In this document: one piece after another, positions 17,693 to 28,767 of the stretch
Position numbering within the stretch: the stretch's first letter is position 1
Layout: the number at the start of each line of letters is the position of its first letter
Origin: DASXQK01 sp963724385
GTDB lineage: Bacteria > Pseudomonadota > Alphaproteobacteria > Dongiales > Dongiaceae
Length of the DNA stretch: 64,000 nucleotides
Assembly: GCA_963724385.1 (NCBI GenBank)
Contig: CAVRUJ010000001.1
Location: forward strand, 2,170,001 to 2,234,000
Reading direction: 5' to 3'
Notes under the pieces: generated by a model
Told to the model about the DNA's origin: nothing
Seen by the model: only the letters and a program-made list of their open reading frames with translations
Database searches by the model: none
Program-made: the position numbers and the translations under genes

Positions 17693-19963
17693 CTGACCGA
17701 CAAGTTGAGCGAGAGCGCGCTCGAGTATCACCGCCAGCCCCGGCCGGGAAAGATCGCCATCGTCGCGACCAAGCCGCTGGCCAACCAGCATGACCTAGCG
17801 CTCGCCTATTCGCCAGGAGTGGCCGCCGCCTGCGAGGCGATCGTTGCCGATCCGGCCGAAGCGGCAGGGCTCACTGCGCGCGGCAACCTCGTCGCCGTGG
17901 TGACCAACGGGACTGCGGTGCTGGGCCTGGGCGCCATCGGCCCGCTTGCGGCCAAGCCGGTGATGGAAGGCAAGGCGGTCCTGTTCAAGACCTTCGCAGG
18001 CATCGACGTCTTCGACATCGAGATCGACGAGCGCGACCCCGGAAAGCTCGTGGACATCATCGCCAGCCTTGAGCCCAGTTTCGGCGGCATCAATCTCGAG
18101 GATATCAAGGCGCCGGAATGCTTCGAGATCGAGGCGCGCCTGCGCGAGCGCATGCGCATTCCCGTGCTGCACGACGATCAGCACGGCACCGCCATCATCG
18201 TGGCCGCCGCCATGCTCAATGGCCTCAGGGTCGTCGGCAAGAGTTTGCCGAGCGTGAAGCTGGTTGCTTCCGGCGCCGGGGCGGCGGCGCTCGCCTGCCT
18301 CGATTTCCTGGTCGCCCTCGGCCTGCCGCTGGCCAACATCACCGTCACGGACATTGTGGGCGTCGTCTATGAGGGACGAAAGGAGCTGATGGACCCGCGC
18401 AAGGCGCGCTACGCAAGAAAGACGGCGGCGCGGAGCCTCGCCGATGTCATCGAGGGGGCCGACATCTTCCTCGGCCTTTCGGCGCCCGGCGTGCTGAAGC
18501 CGGAGATGGTCGCCCGCATGGCCGCCCGCCCGCTGGTCTTCGCGCTCGCCAATCCGGTGCCGGAAATCATGCCGGAAGAGGTGCGGGCCGTGCGTCCCGA
18601 CGCGGTGATCGCGACCGGCCGGTCCGATTATCCGAACCAGGTGAACAACGTCCTTTGCTTTCCCTTCCTCTTTCGCGGCGCCCTCGACGTCGGCGCCACG
18701 ACCATCAATGAGGCGATGAAGAAGGCCTGCGCCGAGGCCCTGGCCGCGCTGGCCCGCGCCGAGCCATCGGACATCGTCGCCGCCGCCTATGGCGGGGAGA
18801 GCCCGAGTTTCGGGCCCGACTACCTGATTCCTCGGCCCTTCGATCCGCGCCTCATCGTCGAGCTGGCCTCGGCCGTGGCCAAGGCGGCCATGGAAAGCGG
18901 GGTGGCGACCCGGCCGATCGCCGATTTTGCCGCCTATCGCGACCGGCTCAGCCAGTACGTCTTCCGCACGGGCCTGGTGATGAAGCCTTTGTTCGAGCGG
19001 GCAAGGCGCGATCCCAAGCGCGTGGTCTTTGCCGAAGGCGAGGACGAGAGGGTGCTGCGCGCCACCCAGACGGTGATCGACGAGGGCCTCGCCAAGCCAA
19101 TCCTCATCGGCCGAGGGCGCGTGATCGACAGCCGGCTGCGCAAGCTCGGCCTCAGGATCAAGGCGGGCGAGGATTTCGAATTGGTCGATCCCCAGAGCGA
19201 CCCCCGTTACGAGGACTATTGGCGCCTCTACCATCGGCTGATGGAGCGGCGCGGCGTGACGCCCGAGGATGCGCGCAATCTGGTGCGCACGGAAACTACG
19301 ATCATCGCCGCCCTGATGGTGAAGCAGGGGGACGCCGACGCCATGCTCTGCGGCACGGCCGGGCGCTATCCCTGGCACCTGGACCATGTCCGGGAAATTG
19401 TCGGCCTGAAGCGCGGGGTCCAAGCGCCCTCGGCCCTCAATGTCCTGGTGCTGCCCAAGGGCGTCTTCTTTCTCTGCGATACCCAGGTGACGGCGGAGCC
19501 GACCACCGAGGGCATCGTGGAGATGACCCGGATGGCGGCGGAGGAAATGCGCCGGTTCGGCATCGAACCCAAGGCAGCGCTGCTTTCCCATTCGAGCTTC
19601 GGGGCGAGCGACGCCGCTTCGGCCAAGCGGATGCGCGCGGCCTTGGCGCTGCTTCACGCTGCCGAGCCGCATCTCGAGGTGGAGGGGGAAATGCAGGCCG
19701 AGCTCGCCATTTCCCCCGGCCTGCGTCAGCGCCTTTTCCCCAATTCCATTCTCGCCGGCGAGGCCAATCTTCTCGTCTTGCCGAGCCTGGATGCCGCCAA
19801 TATTGCGCTTGGCTTGCTGCGCCACCTGGGCGTAGGCATCTCCATCGGGCCGATCCTGATGGGCGCGGCTGCTCCGGTGCACATTCTCACCCCCTCGGTT
19901 TCCGTGCGCGGCATCGTCAACATGACGGCGGTTGCCGTGGCGGAGGCACAGCCCCCCGCTTGA
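17693..19963 (+). CDS. maeB: NADP-dependent malic enzyme, MaeB type with phosphotransacetylase-like C-domain
   Basis: Decarboxylates malate to pyruvate with NADP+ reduction, linking the TCA cycle to pyruvate. Residues 1-430 are the malic enzyme domain (LALAYSPGVAAACEAI, DIKAPECFEIE, HDDQHGTAI, NAD-binding VASGAGAAALACLDF). Residues 430-756 are a phosphotransacetylase-like domain that is usually regulatory (VVFAEGEDERVLRA). In frame, TAG at 17687 is followed by ACC CTG ACC GAC AAG TTG. The CTG at 17693 yields LTDKLSESALEYH, matching the common family start, with GGGAG upstream; the TTG at 17705 is the only conventional start nearby. Confidence 0.92.
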   Translation: MTDKLSESALEYHRQPRPGKIAIVATKPLANQHDLALAYSPGVAAACEAIVADPAEAAGLTARGNLVAVVTNGTAVLGLGAIGPLAAKPVMEGKAVLFKTFAGIDVFDIEIDERDPGKLVDIIASLEPSFGGINLEDIKAPECFEIEARLRERMRIPVLHDDQHGTAIIVAAAMLNGLRVVGKSLPSVKLVASGAGAAALACLDFLVALGLPLANITVTDIVGVVYEGRKELMDPRKARYARKTAARSLADVIEGADIFLGLSAPGVLKPEMVARMAARPLVFALANPVPEIMPEEVRAVRPDAVIATGRSDYPNQVNNVLCFPFLFRGALDVGATTINEAMKKACAEALAALARAEPSDIVAAAYGGESPSFGPDYLIPRPFDPRLIVELASAVAKAAMESGVATRPIADFAAYRDRLSQYVFRTGLVMKPLFERARRDPKRVVFAEGEDERVLRATQTVIDEGLAKPILIGRGRVIDSRLRKLGLRIKAGEDFELVDPQSDPRYEDYWRLYHRLMERRGVTPEDARNLVRTETTIIAALMVKQGDADAMLCGTAGRYPWHLDHVREIVGLKRGVQAPSALNVLVLPKGVFFLCDTQVTAEPTTEGIVEMTRMAAEEMRRFGIEPKAALLSHSSFGASDAASAKRMRAALALLHAAEPHLEVEGEMQAELAISPGLRQRLFPNSILAGEANLLVLPSLDAANIALGLLRHLGVGISIGPILMGAAAPVHILTPSVSVRGIVNMTAVAVAEAQPPA

Positions 19964-20022
19964 TCTCCTCAAACGACCGACGCGGCGTTGTTCCCGGGCG
20001 GATGTGGCTATAACCTAGGCGC

Positions 20023-21180
20023 ATGCCTTCCCTCGACTTCGGTCTCGGCGAAACGGTGGACATGCTGCGTGAGCAGGTGGCCGATTTTGCAGCGGCGGAA
20101 ATCGCGCCCCGGGCGGCGGAAATCGATCGTTCGAACAGTTTTCCCGCGGACCTTTGGCCCAAGCTTGGGGCGATGGGCTTGCTGGGCCTTACCGTCGAAG
20201 AAGAACTCGGCGGCGCCGGCATGGGCTATCTTGAGCATGTCGTGGCCATGGAAGAGGTGAGCCGGGCCTCCGCCAGCGTGGGCCTGAGCTACGGCGCTCA
20301 CTCCAATCTCTGCGTCAATCAGATCCGCCGCAACGGCTCGTCCGCCCAGCGCCGCCGCTTCCTGCCCGACCTCATGTCCGGCAAGCATGTGGGGGCTCTC
20401 GCCATGAGCGAGCCCGAGGCGGGATCGGATGTCGTCTCCATGCGCAGCCGGGCCGAGTATCGGAATGGGCGCTATCGTCTCAACGGCAGGAAGATGTGGA
20501 TCACCAACGGGCCAGACGCCGATGTGCTGGTGGTCTACGCCAAGACCGATGCGGGGGCGGGGCCGCGCGGCATCAGTGCCTTCATCGTCGAGAAGGGCAT
20601 GGCGGGATTCTCCACGGCGCCGAAGCTGGACAAGCTCGGCATGCGCGGCTCCAACACCTGCGAGCTCGTTTTCGAGGACTGCGAGCTGCCCGAGGAAAAC
20701 CGCCTGGGAGCCGAGAACGACGGCGTGCGGGTCTTGATGAGCGGCCTCGACTACGAGCGCGCCGTCCTGGCGGGCGGCCCGCTCGGCATCATGCAGGCCT
20801 GCCTCGACGTGGTCCTGCCCTATGTCAGGGAGCGCAAGCAGTTCGGCCAGGCCATCGGCGAGTTCCAGCTGATGCAGGGCAAGCTCGCCGACATGTACAC
20901 CACCCTCAATGCCGCACGGGCCTATGTCTATGCCGTCGCCAGGGCCTGCGACCGCGGCCGGACCACGCGCAAGGATGCGGCCGGCGCCATCCTTCATGCC
21001 GCCGAGAGCGCGACCTGGATGGCGTTGGAGGCGATCCAGGCCTTGGGCGCCAACGGCTACATCAACGATTTCCCGACCGGCCGGCTGCTGCGCGACGCCA
21101 AGCTCTATGAGATCGGGGCGGGCACCAGCGAGATCCGGCGGATGCTGATCGGGCGCGAGCTGTTCAACGAAGGGGAGTGA
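20023..21180 (+). CDS. ivd: Isovaleryl-CoA dehydrogenase (acyl-CoA dehydrogenase family)
   Basis: FAD enzyme oxidising isovaleryl-CoA to 3-methylcrotonyl-CoA in leucine breakdown. The 385-residue protein has the acyl-CoA dehydrogenase N, middle and C domains: AMSEPEAGSDVVSM and WITNGPDADVLVVYAKT, then the IVD-type catalytic segment LDYERAVLAGGPLG with Glu245. This position in helix G is the one used by isovaleryl-CoA dehydrogenases rather than short- and medium-chain enzymes. The C-terminus has GANGYINDFPTGRLLRDAKL and IGAGTSEIRR. It heads the leucine region; MCC genes follow 3 kb downstream. Confidence 0.9.
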   Translation: MPSLDFGLGETVDMLREQVADFAAAEIAPRAAEIDRSNSFPADLWPKLGAMGLLGLTVEEELGGAGMGYLEHVVAMEEVSRASASVGLSYGAHSNLCVNQIRRNGSSAQRRRFLPDLMSGKHVGALAMSEPEAGSDVVSMRSRAEYRNGRYRLNGRKMWITNGPDADVLVVYAKTDAGAGPRGISAFIVEKGMAGFSTAPKLDKLGMRGSNTCELVFEDCELPEENRLGAENDGVRVLMSGLDYERAVLAGGPLGIMQACLDVVLPYVRERKQFGQAIGEFQLMQGKLADMYTTLNAARAYVYAVARACDRGRTTRKDAAGAILHAAESATWMALEAIQALGANGYINDFPTGRLLRDAKLYEIGAGTSEIRRMLIGRELFNEGE

Positions 21181-21185
21181 ACGGG

Positions 21186-21371
21186 ATGTCCTTGGAGATG
21201 CGGGGGGCTTGCGAGAAATGCGGCCACAGCCTGGCGCCGGATTCGGCGGAGGCGCATATTTGCAGTTTCGAATGCACCTGGTGCAGCGCCTGCGCCGCGG
21301 CGATGAACCAGATCTGCCCGAACTGCGGCGGCGAATTGGTCCGGCGTCCGCGCCGGCGGAAGAAGGTGTAG
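21186..21371 (+). CDS. DUF1272 zinc-ribbon-like small protein
   Basis: A 61-residue cysteine-rich protein. Four cysteine pairs are visible (CEKC, CSFEC, CSAC, CPNC), giving a compact double zinc-binding module typical of DUF1272, followed by a basic tail RRPRRRKK. Function is unknown. ATG at 21186 is chosen because AGGGGAG (21171-21177), inside the end of the dehydrogenase gene, is correctly spaced. It is probably cotranscribed with ivd and ridA. Confidence 0.8.
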   Translation: MSLEMRGACEKCGHSLAPDSAEAHICSFECTWCSACAAAMNQICPNCGGELVRRPRRRKKV

Positions 21372-21375
21372 CGCC

Positions 21376-21765
21376 ATGACCAGACGTCTCATCTCTTCCG
21401 GCTCGCCCTTCGAGAAGGTCGCGGGCTATTCCCGCTGCGTGGTCGAGGGCGAATGGGTGTTCGTCGCCGGAACCACCGGCTTCGACTACGCGGCCATGAG
21501 CATTTCCAAGGATCTGGGCGAGCAGGTCCATCAGACCTTCCGCAACGTCGGCGCCGCGCTGCATCAGGCCGGCGCCAGCCTGGCCGACGTGGTGCGCGCC
21601 AACTACATCATCACCCGCGCCGCCGATTGGGCGGAGATCGCGCCCATCCTCGGGCATTATTTCGGCGAAATCCGCCCGGCCTCCACGGCCATCGTCGCCG
21701 GGCTGGTGGATTCCCGCATGTTCTTCGAGATGGAAGTCACCGCGCGCAGGCGAAGCGAGGGCTGA
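21376..21765 (+). CDS. RidA/YjgF family protein
   Basis: A 129-residue member of the RidA superfamily, in which archetypes hydrolyse reactive enamine/imine intermediates. The start SSGSPFEKVAGYSRCVV and the later YIITRAADWAEIAPIL and IRPASTAIVAGL fit the Rid fold. The canonical RidA arginine in the IPxRxAV motif is replaced by RPASTAI, which retains an Arg, so this is likely a Rid-subfamily member rather than RidA proper. It overlaps the following DUF1989 gene by one base (TGATG). Confidence 0.8.
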   Translation: MTRRLISSGSPFEKVAGYSRCVVEGEWVFVAGTTGFDYAAMSISKDLGEQVHQTFRNVGAALHQAGASLADVVRANYIITRAADWAEIAPILGHYFGEIRPASTAIVAGLVDSRMFFEMEVTARRRSEG

Positions 21766-22355
21766 TGGCGGGCCTTGTAGAGATACCGGCCCGCCAGGGC
21801 AAGGCGGTCAAGCTGGTGAGAGGCCAGCGGATCAAGCTCATTAACACCCATGGAACCCAGGTCGTCGATACCTGGGCCTTCAGCGCCGCCGATCTCGGCG
21901 AATTCATGTCCATGGAGCATACGCGCCCGACCTTGCTCGGCATCATTCCCAAAGTGGGGACGGCGATGTTGACCAATCGGCGCCGGCCGATCCTGACCTT
22001 TCTCGAGGACAGCTCGCCGGGCATCCACGATACCCTGATCGCCGCCTGCGATCGCTACCGCTATGAGCTTCTGGGCCACGAGGGCTACCACGAAAGCTGC
22101 ACCGAGAACCTGCAGCGCGCCATGGCGGCCCTCGGCCTCGCTCCGCCGGAGGTGCCGTGCCCGCTCAACATGTGGATGAACATTCCGGTGCGGCCCGACG
22201 GGTCGCTGGGCTTCGAGCCCACGGTGGCGAGGCCCGGCGACCATGTCTTGCTGCGGGCGGAGATGGACCTGATCGCGGTATTCTCGGCCTGCCCCATGGA
22301 CATCACGCCGGTGAACGGCCTCAAACCCACCAACGCTCACTACCAGGTTCTGTAA
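21765..22355 (+). CDS. DUF1989 / urea carboxylase-associated family protein
   Basis: A 196-residue protein of the DUF1989 family, often found near urea carboxylase or aminomethyltransferase-like genes and of unsettled function. Recognisable stretches are IPARQGKAVKLVRGQRIKL, VDTWAFSAADLGEFMSMEHT, CTENLQRAM, CPLNMWMNIPV and the C-terminal SACPMDITPVNGLKPT. Conserved Cys residues and a His/Glu-rich centre hint at metal binding, which is inference. Start ATG at 21765 overlaps the ridA stop, so translation is coupled. Confidence 0.8.
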   Translation: MAGLVEIPARQGKAVKLVRGQRIKLINTHGTQVVDTWAFSAADLGEFMSMEHTRPTLLGIIPKVGTAMLTNRRRPILTFLEDSSPGIHDTLIAACDRYRYELLGHEGYHESCTENLQRAMAALGLAPPEVPCPLNMWMNIPVRPDGSLGFEPTVARPGDHVLLRAEMDLIAVFSACPMDITPVNGLKPTNAHYQVL

Positions 22356-22364
22356 GGAGGGATC

Positions 22365-23036
22365 ATGGCCACAGTTCTCGTGACCGGCGCCAACCGCGGC
22401 CTGGGGCTGGAGTTCGCCCGCCAATATGCGGCGGATGGCTGGACCGTCATCGCCTGCTGCCGCAAGCCGGCCGAGGCGAAGGAGCTGAAGAAGCTGTCCG
22501 GCCCGGTCGAGGTGGAAGCCCTCGACGTCGGCGATGATGCCCAGATCGCGGCGCTGTCCAAACGGCACAAGGGCCGCGCAATCGACGTCCTGATCAACAA
22601 TGCCGGCATCTATGGACCGCGCAGCGGGACGAACACTGCCGCTTGGCTCGAGGTATTCCGCGTCAACAGCATCGCGCCGCTCCATCTGTCCCATGCCCTC
22701 GCCGACAATGTCGCCCAATCCGAACAGAAGCGGATCGTCAGCATATCCAGCGGCATGGGCTCCATCGGCGGGAACGACAGCGCAAGTGACTATGTCTACC
22801 GCTCGAGCAAGGCGGCCCTGAACATGGCCATGAAGGGTCTCTCCAACGAACTGAAGGACAGGGGCGTTATTGTCGCCGTCTTGAGTCCCGGCTGGGTCAA
22901 GACCGACATGGGCGGCCGTGGCGCGCCGCTGGAGGCTGCCGACAGCATCGCCTCTCTGCGACGGGTTATCGCCGGCCTGAAGCGCAAGGACAGCGGCAGC
23001 TTCTTCAGCCACGATGGCAAGACTGTGCCCTGGTGA
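22365..23036 (+). CDS. Short-chain dehydrogenase/reductase (C-factor-like)
   Basis: A 223-residue SDR with the N-terminal dinucleotide motif TGANRGLG (residues 7-14), LDVGD, NNAG at about residue 78, and catalytic Ser (SISSGMGSI) with YxxxK form YRSSKAALN. The C-terminal PGWVKTDMGG is typical of the C-factor/sniffer-like subgroup. An AAGGAGG ribosome binding site precedes the ATG. It sits 9 bases after the DUF1989 gene, so it belongs to the same transcript. Substrate unknown. Confidence 0.88.
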   Translation: MATVLVTGANRGLGLEFARQYAADGWTVIACCRKPAEAKELKKLSGPVEVEALDVGDDAQIAALSKRHKGRAIDVLINNAGIYGPRSGTNTAAWLEVFRVNSIAPLHLSHALADNVAQSEQKRIVSISSGMGSIGGNDSASDYVYRSSKAALNMAMKGLSNELKDRGVIVAVLSPGWVKTDMGGRGAPLEAADSIASLRRVIAGLKRKDSGSFFSHDGKTVPW

Positions 23037-23054
23037 TTGCGCCGAGGGTAGCTC

Positions 23055-23645
23055 ATGAGCGCGGCAATCGATTTCTATTTCGACTTCTCTTCGCCCTACG
23101 GCTATCTGGCTTCGACCCGGATCGATGAGCTGGCCGCGCGCCATGGGCGGTCAGTCGCCTGGCATCCCTTCCTGCTGGGGGCGGCCTTCAAATTGACCGG
23201 TCAGCGTGCCTTGACCGAGCAACCGATGCGCGGGCCTTACTCCGAACGGGACTTCGCCCGTTCGGCGCGGCTCTTGGGCGTGTCGTTCCGCCTACCGGCG
23301 AAGTTCCCCTTTTTCGCCTTGGCCGCAAGCCGTGCCTTCTATTGGCTCGCCGACGGCGATCAGGCCAAGGCTTTGGCAAGAGCGGTCTATCACGCGGCCT
23401 TTGCCAAAGGCCGCAACGTGACCCAGGTTTCCACCCTCGTCGAGATCGCCCGTCCATTGGGCATCGAAGGACTGGAAGAAGGGGTGGACCAACCCGAAAC
23501 CAAGGCGCGCTTGCGCCAGGCGACGGACGCCGCGATCGCGCGAGGCGTCTTCGGCTCGCCGTTCTTCATCGTCGACGGTGAGCCCTTCTGGGGCCACGAC
23601 CGCCTGGCACATGTCGAACATTGGCTCGAGACGGGAGGCTGGTAG
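23055..23645 (+). CDS. 2-hydroxychromene-2-carboxylate isomerase-like DsbA-fold protein
   Basis: A 196-residue kappa-class GST/DsbA-fold protein. IDFYFDFSSPYGYLAS places the catalytic-type Ser near residue 13, and GVFGSPFFIVDGEPFWGHDRL is the family C-terminal signature. Characterised relatives isomerise 2-hydroxychromene-2-carboxylate with glutathione in naphthalene breakdown, but many homologues occur outside aromatic pathways as here. It is the last gene of the ivd-side run; the next gene is on the opposite strand and its stop lies 9 bases away. Confidence 0.85.
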   Translation: MSAAIDFYFDFSSPYGYLASTRIDELAARHGRSVAWHPFLLGAAFKLTGQRALTEQPMRGPYSERDFARSARLLGVSFRLPAKFPFFALAASRAFYWLADGDQAKALARAVYHAAFAKGRNVTQVSTLVEIARPLGIEGLEEGVDQPETKARLRQATDAAIARGVFGSPFFIVDGEPFWGHDRLAHVEHWLETGGW

Positions 23646-23654
23646 GCAACACTC

Positions 23655-24254
23655 CTACCAATGGCAGGCCGTGACCAAGGGCTGGATCGCCGTCGCCAGG
23701 CCCTCGACATCGAAGGTGAAGTCGAGAGGCTTCCCGAGAAACGGCCTGATGCCAAACTCCAGTTGCGTGGCGCCGAAAAGACCCTTGATCCAGGGTACGG
23801 GGTCCGGCCGATAGGCCCTCTGCCCGTCGCCCGATAGCTGCCAATTTTCGCGGACCTGATCCCCGCCATCGACCCGCAGGAGAACGTCCACGTTGTTGTA
23901 GCTGGCTGAGATGAGAGTCTGCGGCACGATCAGGACCTGGTTTTCTCCGTTGTCGCAGGTGATGATCAATTGGGGCTGCAGCCATGGCGGCAAGGCGGTG
24001 GGATCGGCTTGATCGGCATGGAGGGTCAGGGAAACCATATCGCCGCCCGACAGAGGCGAACGGCGATGGTCGAGGCGCCATTTCCCAACTCCGGGCGGGG
24101 CCTGCCGGCCCGCCAACTTGTCGTAGCAGGCGAGGCGTGCCGAGGCATCGTCGATGCCGGCACAGGCGGCGAGATCGTCCGCCGACGCGCTACGCCCGGC
24201 GCCAAGCGCGATTGCGACGGCGAAAGCGATCGCGAGATAGAGCCTGGCCGCCAT
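23655..24254 (-). CDS. Exported VasI/TagO-like protein (type VI secretion-associated family)
   Basis: A 199-residue secreted protein with signal peptide MAARLYLAIAFAVAIALGAG and likely cleavage after SASA. The mature start DDLAACAGIDDASARLACYD is the hallmark of the VasI/TagO family and of unrelated short exported proteins sharing this Cys-pair region. The body is beta-rich (SLTLHADQADPTALPPWLQP, here to 20, then LIITCDNGENQVLI). It sits alone between two leucine-catabolism blocks. No other type VI secretion gene is visible, so that role is doubtful here. Confidence 0.68.
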   Translation of the reverse strand: MAARLYLAIAFAVAIALGAGRSASADDLAACAGIDDASARLACYDKLAGRQAPPGVGKWRLDHRRSPLSGGDMVSLTLHADQADPTALPPWLQPQLIITCDNGENQVLIVPQTLISASYNNVDVLLRVDGGDQVRENWQLSGDGQRAYRPDPVPWIKGLFGATQLEFGIRPFLGKPLDFTFDVEGLATAIQPLVTACHW

Positions 24255-24395
24255 GGTCTCGATCCGGCTACCTCCTCTGGTACGACGCCTCTTGAAGGTA
24301 ACAGCTTCACTTCCGTGGCGACATATCGGGCGATTTGCCCTTGCCGGCCCGGCGGTCGGCGGGGATGCTAGGCGGATGCAAGGGAGCATGCGCCC

Positions 24396-25994
24396 GTGGC
24401 GGTCCTGACTTCCGCTGTCGATCCGCGCTCGGCGGAGTTCCGCGCCAATGTCGAGAGCATGCAGGCGCTCGTGGCGGACCTGCGGGCCCGCGTCGGTGCC
24501 GTCGAGAAGGGCGGCGGAGCGAAAGCCCGCGAACGGCATCTGGCGCGGAGCAAGCTCCTCGTGCGCCAGCGCATCGACCTGCTGCTCGATCCCGGCTCGC
24601 CGTTCCTGGAATTCTCCCAGCTCGCGGCCCACGAGGTCTACGACGAAGAGGTACCGGCGGCCGGCATCGTCACGGGCATCGGCCGGGTATCGGGCCGAGA
24701 ATGCGTGATCCTGGCCAATGACGCCACGGTCAAGGGCGGTACCTACTACCCCTTGACGGTGAAGAAGCATCTGAGAGCCCAGGACATTGCCCGGGAGAAC
24801 CGCCTGCCTTGCATCTATCTAGTGGATTCCGGCGGAGCCAATCTGCCGCGACAGGACGAGGTGTTCCCCGACCGCGATCATTTCGGTCGCATCTTCTACA
24901 ACCAGGCCACCATGTCTGCCGCCGGGATTCCGCAGATCGCCGTGGTCATGGGTTCCTGCACCGCCGGTGGGGCTTATGTGCCGGCCATGTCGGACGAAGC
25001 CATCATCGTGCGCGGGCAGGGAACCATCTTCCTCGGCGGCCCGCCTCTGGTGAAGGCGGCGACAGGCGAGGAAGTGAGCGCCGAAGACCTGGGCGGGGCC
25101 GAAGTCCATGCGCGGCGATCCGGCGTGGTCGATCACTACGCCCTGAACGACGCCCATGCCCTGGCGCTCTGCCGCCAGAGCATCGCTCATCTCGGTCGCA
25201 CTTTCGGGGCGCCGGCGCCGCGCGAGGCATCCGTCGAGCCGGCCTGTGACCCGGCCGAGCTTGACGGCGTGGTGCCGGCCGATCCACGCAGACCCTACGA
25301 CGTGCGGGAAGTGATCGCCCGCATCGTGGACGGGAGCGCATTCGACGAATTCAAGCAGCTCTATGGCGCTACTTTGGTCTGCGGCTTCGCCCGTCTCTAT
25401 GGCCATGGCGTCGGCATTCTGGCCAACAATGGAATCCTGTTCTCCGAATCGGCGCTCAAGGGCGCTCATTTCATCGAGCTTTGCGCCCAGCGGAAAATTC
25501 CCCTGATCTTTCTTCAGAACATCACCGGCTTCATGGTGGGGCGCAAATACGAGGCGGGCGGGATCGCCAAGGACGGCGCCAAGATGGTGACCGCGGTCGC
25601 CTGCGCGCGCGTGCCGAAGCTGACCTTGGTGATCGGCGGAAGCTTCGGCGCGGGCAACTACGGAATGTGCGGGCGCGCCTTCGGGCCGCGCTTCCTGTGG
25701 ATGTGGCCCAATGCGCGAATCTCGGTCATGGGCGGGGAGCAGGCAGCGGCCGTGCTGGCCCAGGTGAAGAAGGACAATATGAAGGAGCCTTGGCCCGCCG
25801 AAGCCGAGGAAGCGTTCAAGGGACCGATCCGCGCCCAGTACGAACGCCAGGGTCATCCTTACTATGCCAGTGCCCGGCTGTGGGATGACGGCATCATCGC
25901 ACCGGCGGACAGCCGGCGGGTGCTCGGCCTCGGCCTTGCGGCGGCGCTCAATGCGCCTGTCGAGGAGACGCGCTTCGGCGTGTTCCGGATGTAG
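24396..25994 (+). CDS. mccB: 3-methylcrotonyl-CoA carboxylase beta (carboxyltransferase) subunit
   Basis: Carboxyltransferase half of the biotin enzyme that converts 3-methylcrotonyl-CoA to 3-methylglutaconyl-CoA in leucine catabolism. The 532-residue protein carries LVDSGGANLPRQDEVFPDRD, which is characteristic of MCC/geranyl-CoA carboxylase rather than PCC, then GSCTAGGAYVPAMSDE and the C-terminal half with NITGFMVGRKYEAGGIAKDG. GTG start at 24396. MCC is chosen over geranyl-CoA carboxylase because ivd, a methylglutaconyl-CoA hydratase, the alpha subunit and HMG-CoA lyase are neighbours. Two bases separate it from the hydratase gene. Confidence 0.93.
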   Translation: MAVLTSAVDPRSAEFRANVESMQALVADLRARVGAVEKGGGAKARERHLARSKLLVRQRIDLLLDPGSPFLEFSQLAAHEVYDEEVPAAGIVTGIGRVSGRECVILANDATVKGGTYYPLTVKKHLRAQDIARENRLPCIYLVDSGGANLPRQDEVFPDRDHFGRIFYNQATMSAAGIPQIAVVMGSCTAGGAYVPAMSDEAIIVRGQGTIFLGGPPLVKAATGEEVSAEDLGGAEVHARRSGVVDHYALNDAHALALCRQSIAHLGRTFGAPAPREASVEPACDPAELDGVVPADPRRPYDVREVIARIVDGSAFDEFKQLYGATLVCGFARLYGHGVGILANNGILFSESALKGAHFIELCAQRKIPLIFLQNITGFMVGRKYEAGGIAKDGAKMVTAVACARVPKLTLVIGGSFGAGNYGMCGRAFGPRFLWMWPNARISVMGGEQAAAVLAQVKKDNMKEPWPAEAEEAFKGPIRAQYERQGHPYYASARLWDDGIIAPADSRRVLGLGLAAALNAPVEETRFGVFRM

Positions 25995-25996
25995 CC

Positions 25997-26775
25997 ATGA
26001 GCCACGTCTCGACCGAAATTGCCGAGGGCATCGCGACCCTCTGGCTCGACCGGCCTGACCGGCACAACGCATTCGATGACGAACTGATCCGAGAGCTCAT
26101 TGGCGCCATCGACAGTCTCGGCAAGGACCGGGCCGTTCGCGTGGTCATGCTCGCCGGCAGGGGCAAGAGCTTCTCGGCTGGCGCTGATCTCGGCTGGATG
26201 CGCCGCATGGCGGGTGCGAGCGAGGCCGAGAACGAGAAGGACGCCAAGGCTTTGGCCGAGCTGATGCACAGGCTGAATAGCTTGGCGAAGCCGACGATCG
26301 CGCTGGTGCAGGGGGCGGCGCTGGGCGGCGGCGTCGGCCTTGTGGCCGCCTGCGACCTGGCGGTGGCGGCGGCGGACGCGGTCTTTTCCTTGAGCGAGGT
26401 TCGCCTGGGCTTGATCCCCTCGGTGATCAGCCCCTATGTCCTCGCGGCCATCGGTCCGCGAGCCGCGCGGCGCTACTTCTTGACCGCGGAGCGATTCGAT
26501 GCGGCGACGGCTGAGCACTTGGGCTTGGTCCAAGCGGTCGTGCCGGCCGATCAGCTTTGGACGGAGGGACGAAGGCTCGCGGCCCTTATTGTGCAGAATC
26601 CGCCACTGGCAATGGCGGAGGCCAAACGCCTCATCGCCGACGTTGCCGGCAGACCCATCGACGCGGGTCTGCGCGCCGAGACAGCGCGGCGTATCGCGAA
26701 ACTGCGCGCTGGTGCCGAAGCGCGCGAGGGCGTCTCGGCATTCCTGGAGAAGCGCAGACCGCGCTGGCCAGGCTG

Positions 26776-26776
<1 letters not shown>
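25997..26776 (+). CDS. Methylglutaconyl-CoA hydratase (enoyl-CoA hydratase family)
   Basis: Crotonase-fold enzyme expected to hydrate 3-methylglutaconyl-CoA to HMG-CoA. The 259-residue protein has SAGADLGWMRRM at about residue 60, the oxyanion segment QGAALGGGVGLVAACDLAVA, and the SEVRLGLIPSVISPYVL block that includes the active-site region. The family alone does not fix the substrate; position between MCC beta and alpha genes gives the assignment. Its TGA overlaps the ATG of the MCC alpha gene (TGATG). Confidence 0.88.

Positions 26777-28763
<1,987 letters not shown>

Positions 28764-28767
<4 letters not shown>

Noticed and set aside
17795..19972. 725-codon minus-strand open frame antisense to maeB
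   Set aside because: Same reason: composition is His/Arg/Gly-rich shadow and the plus strand encodes MaeB end to end.
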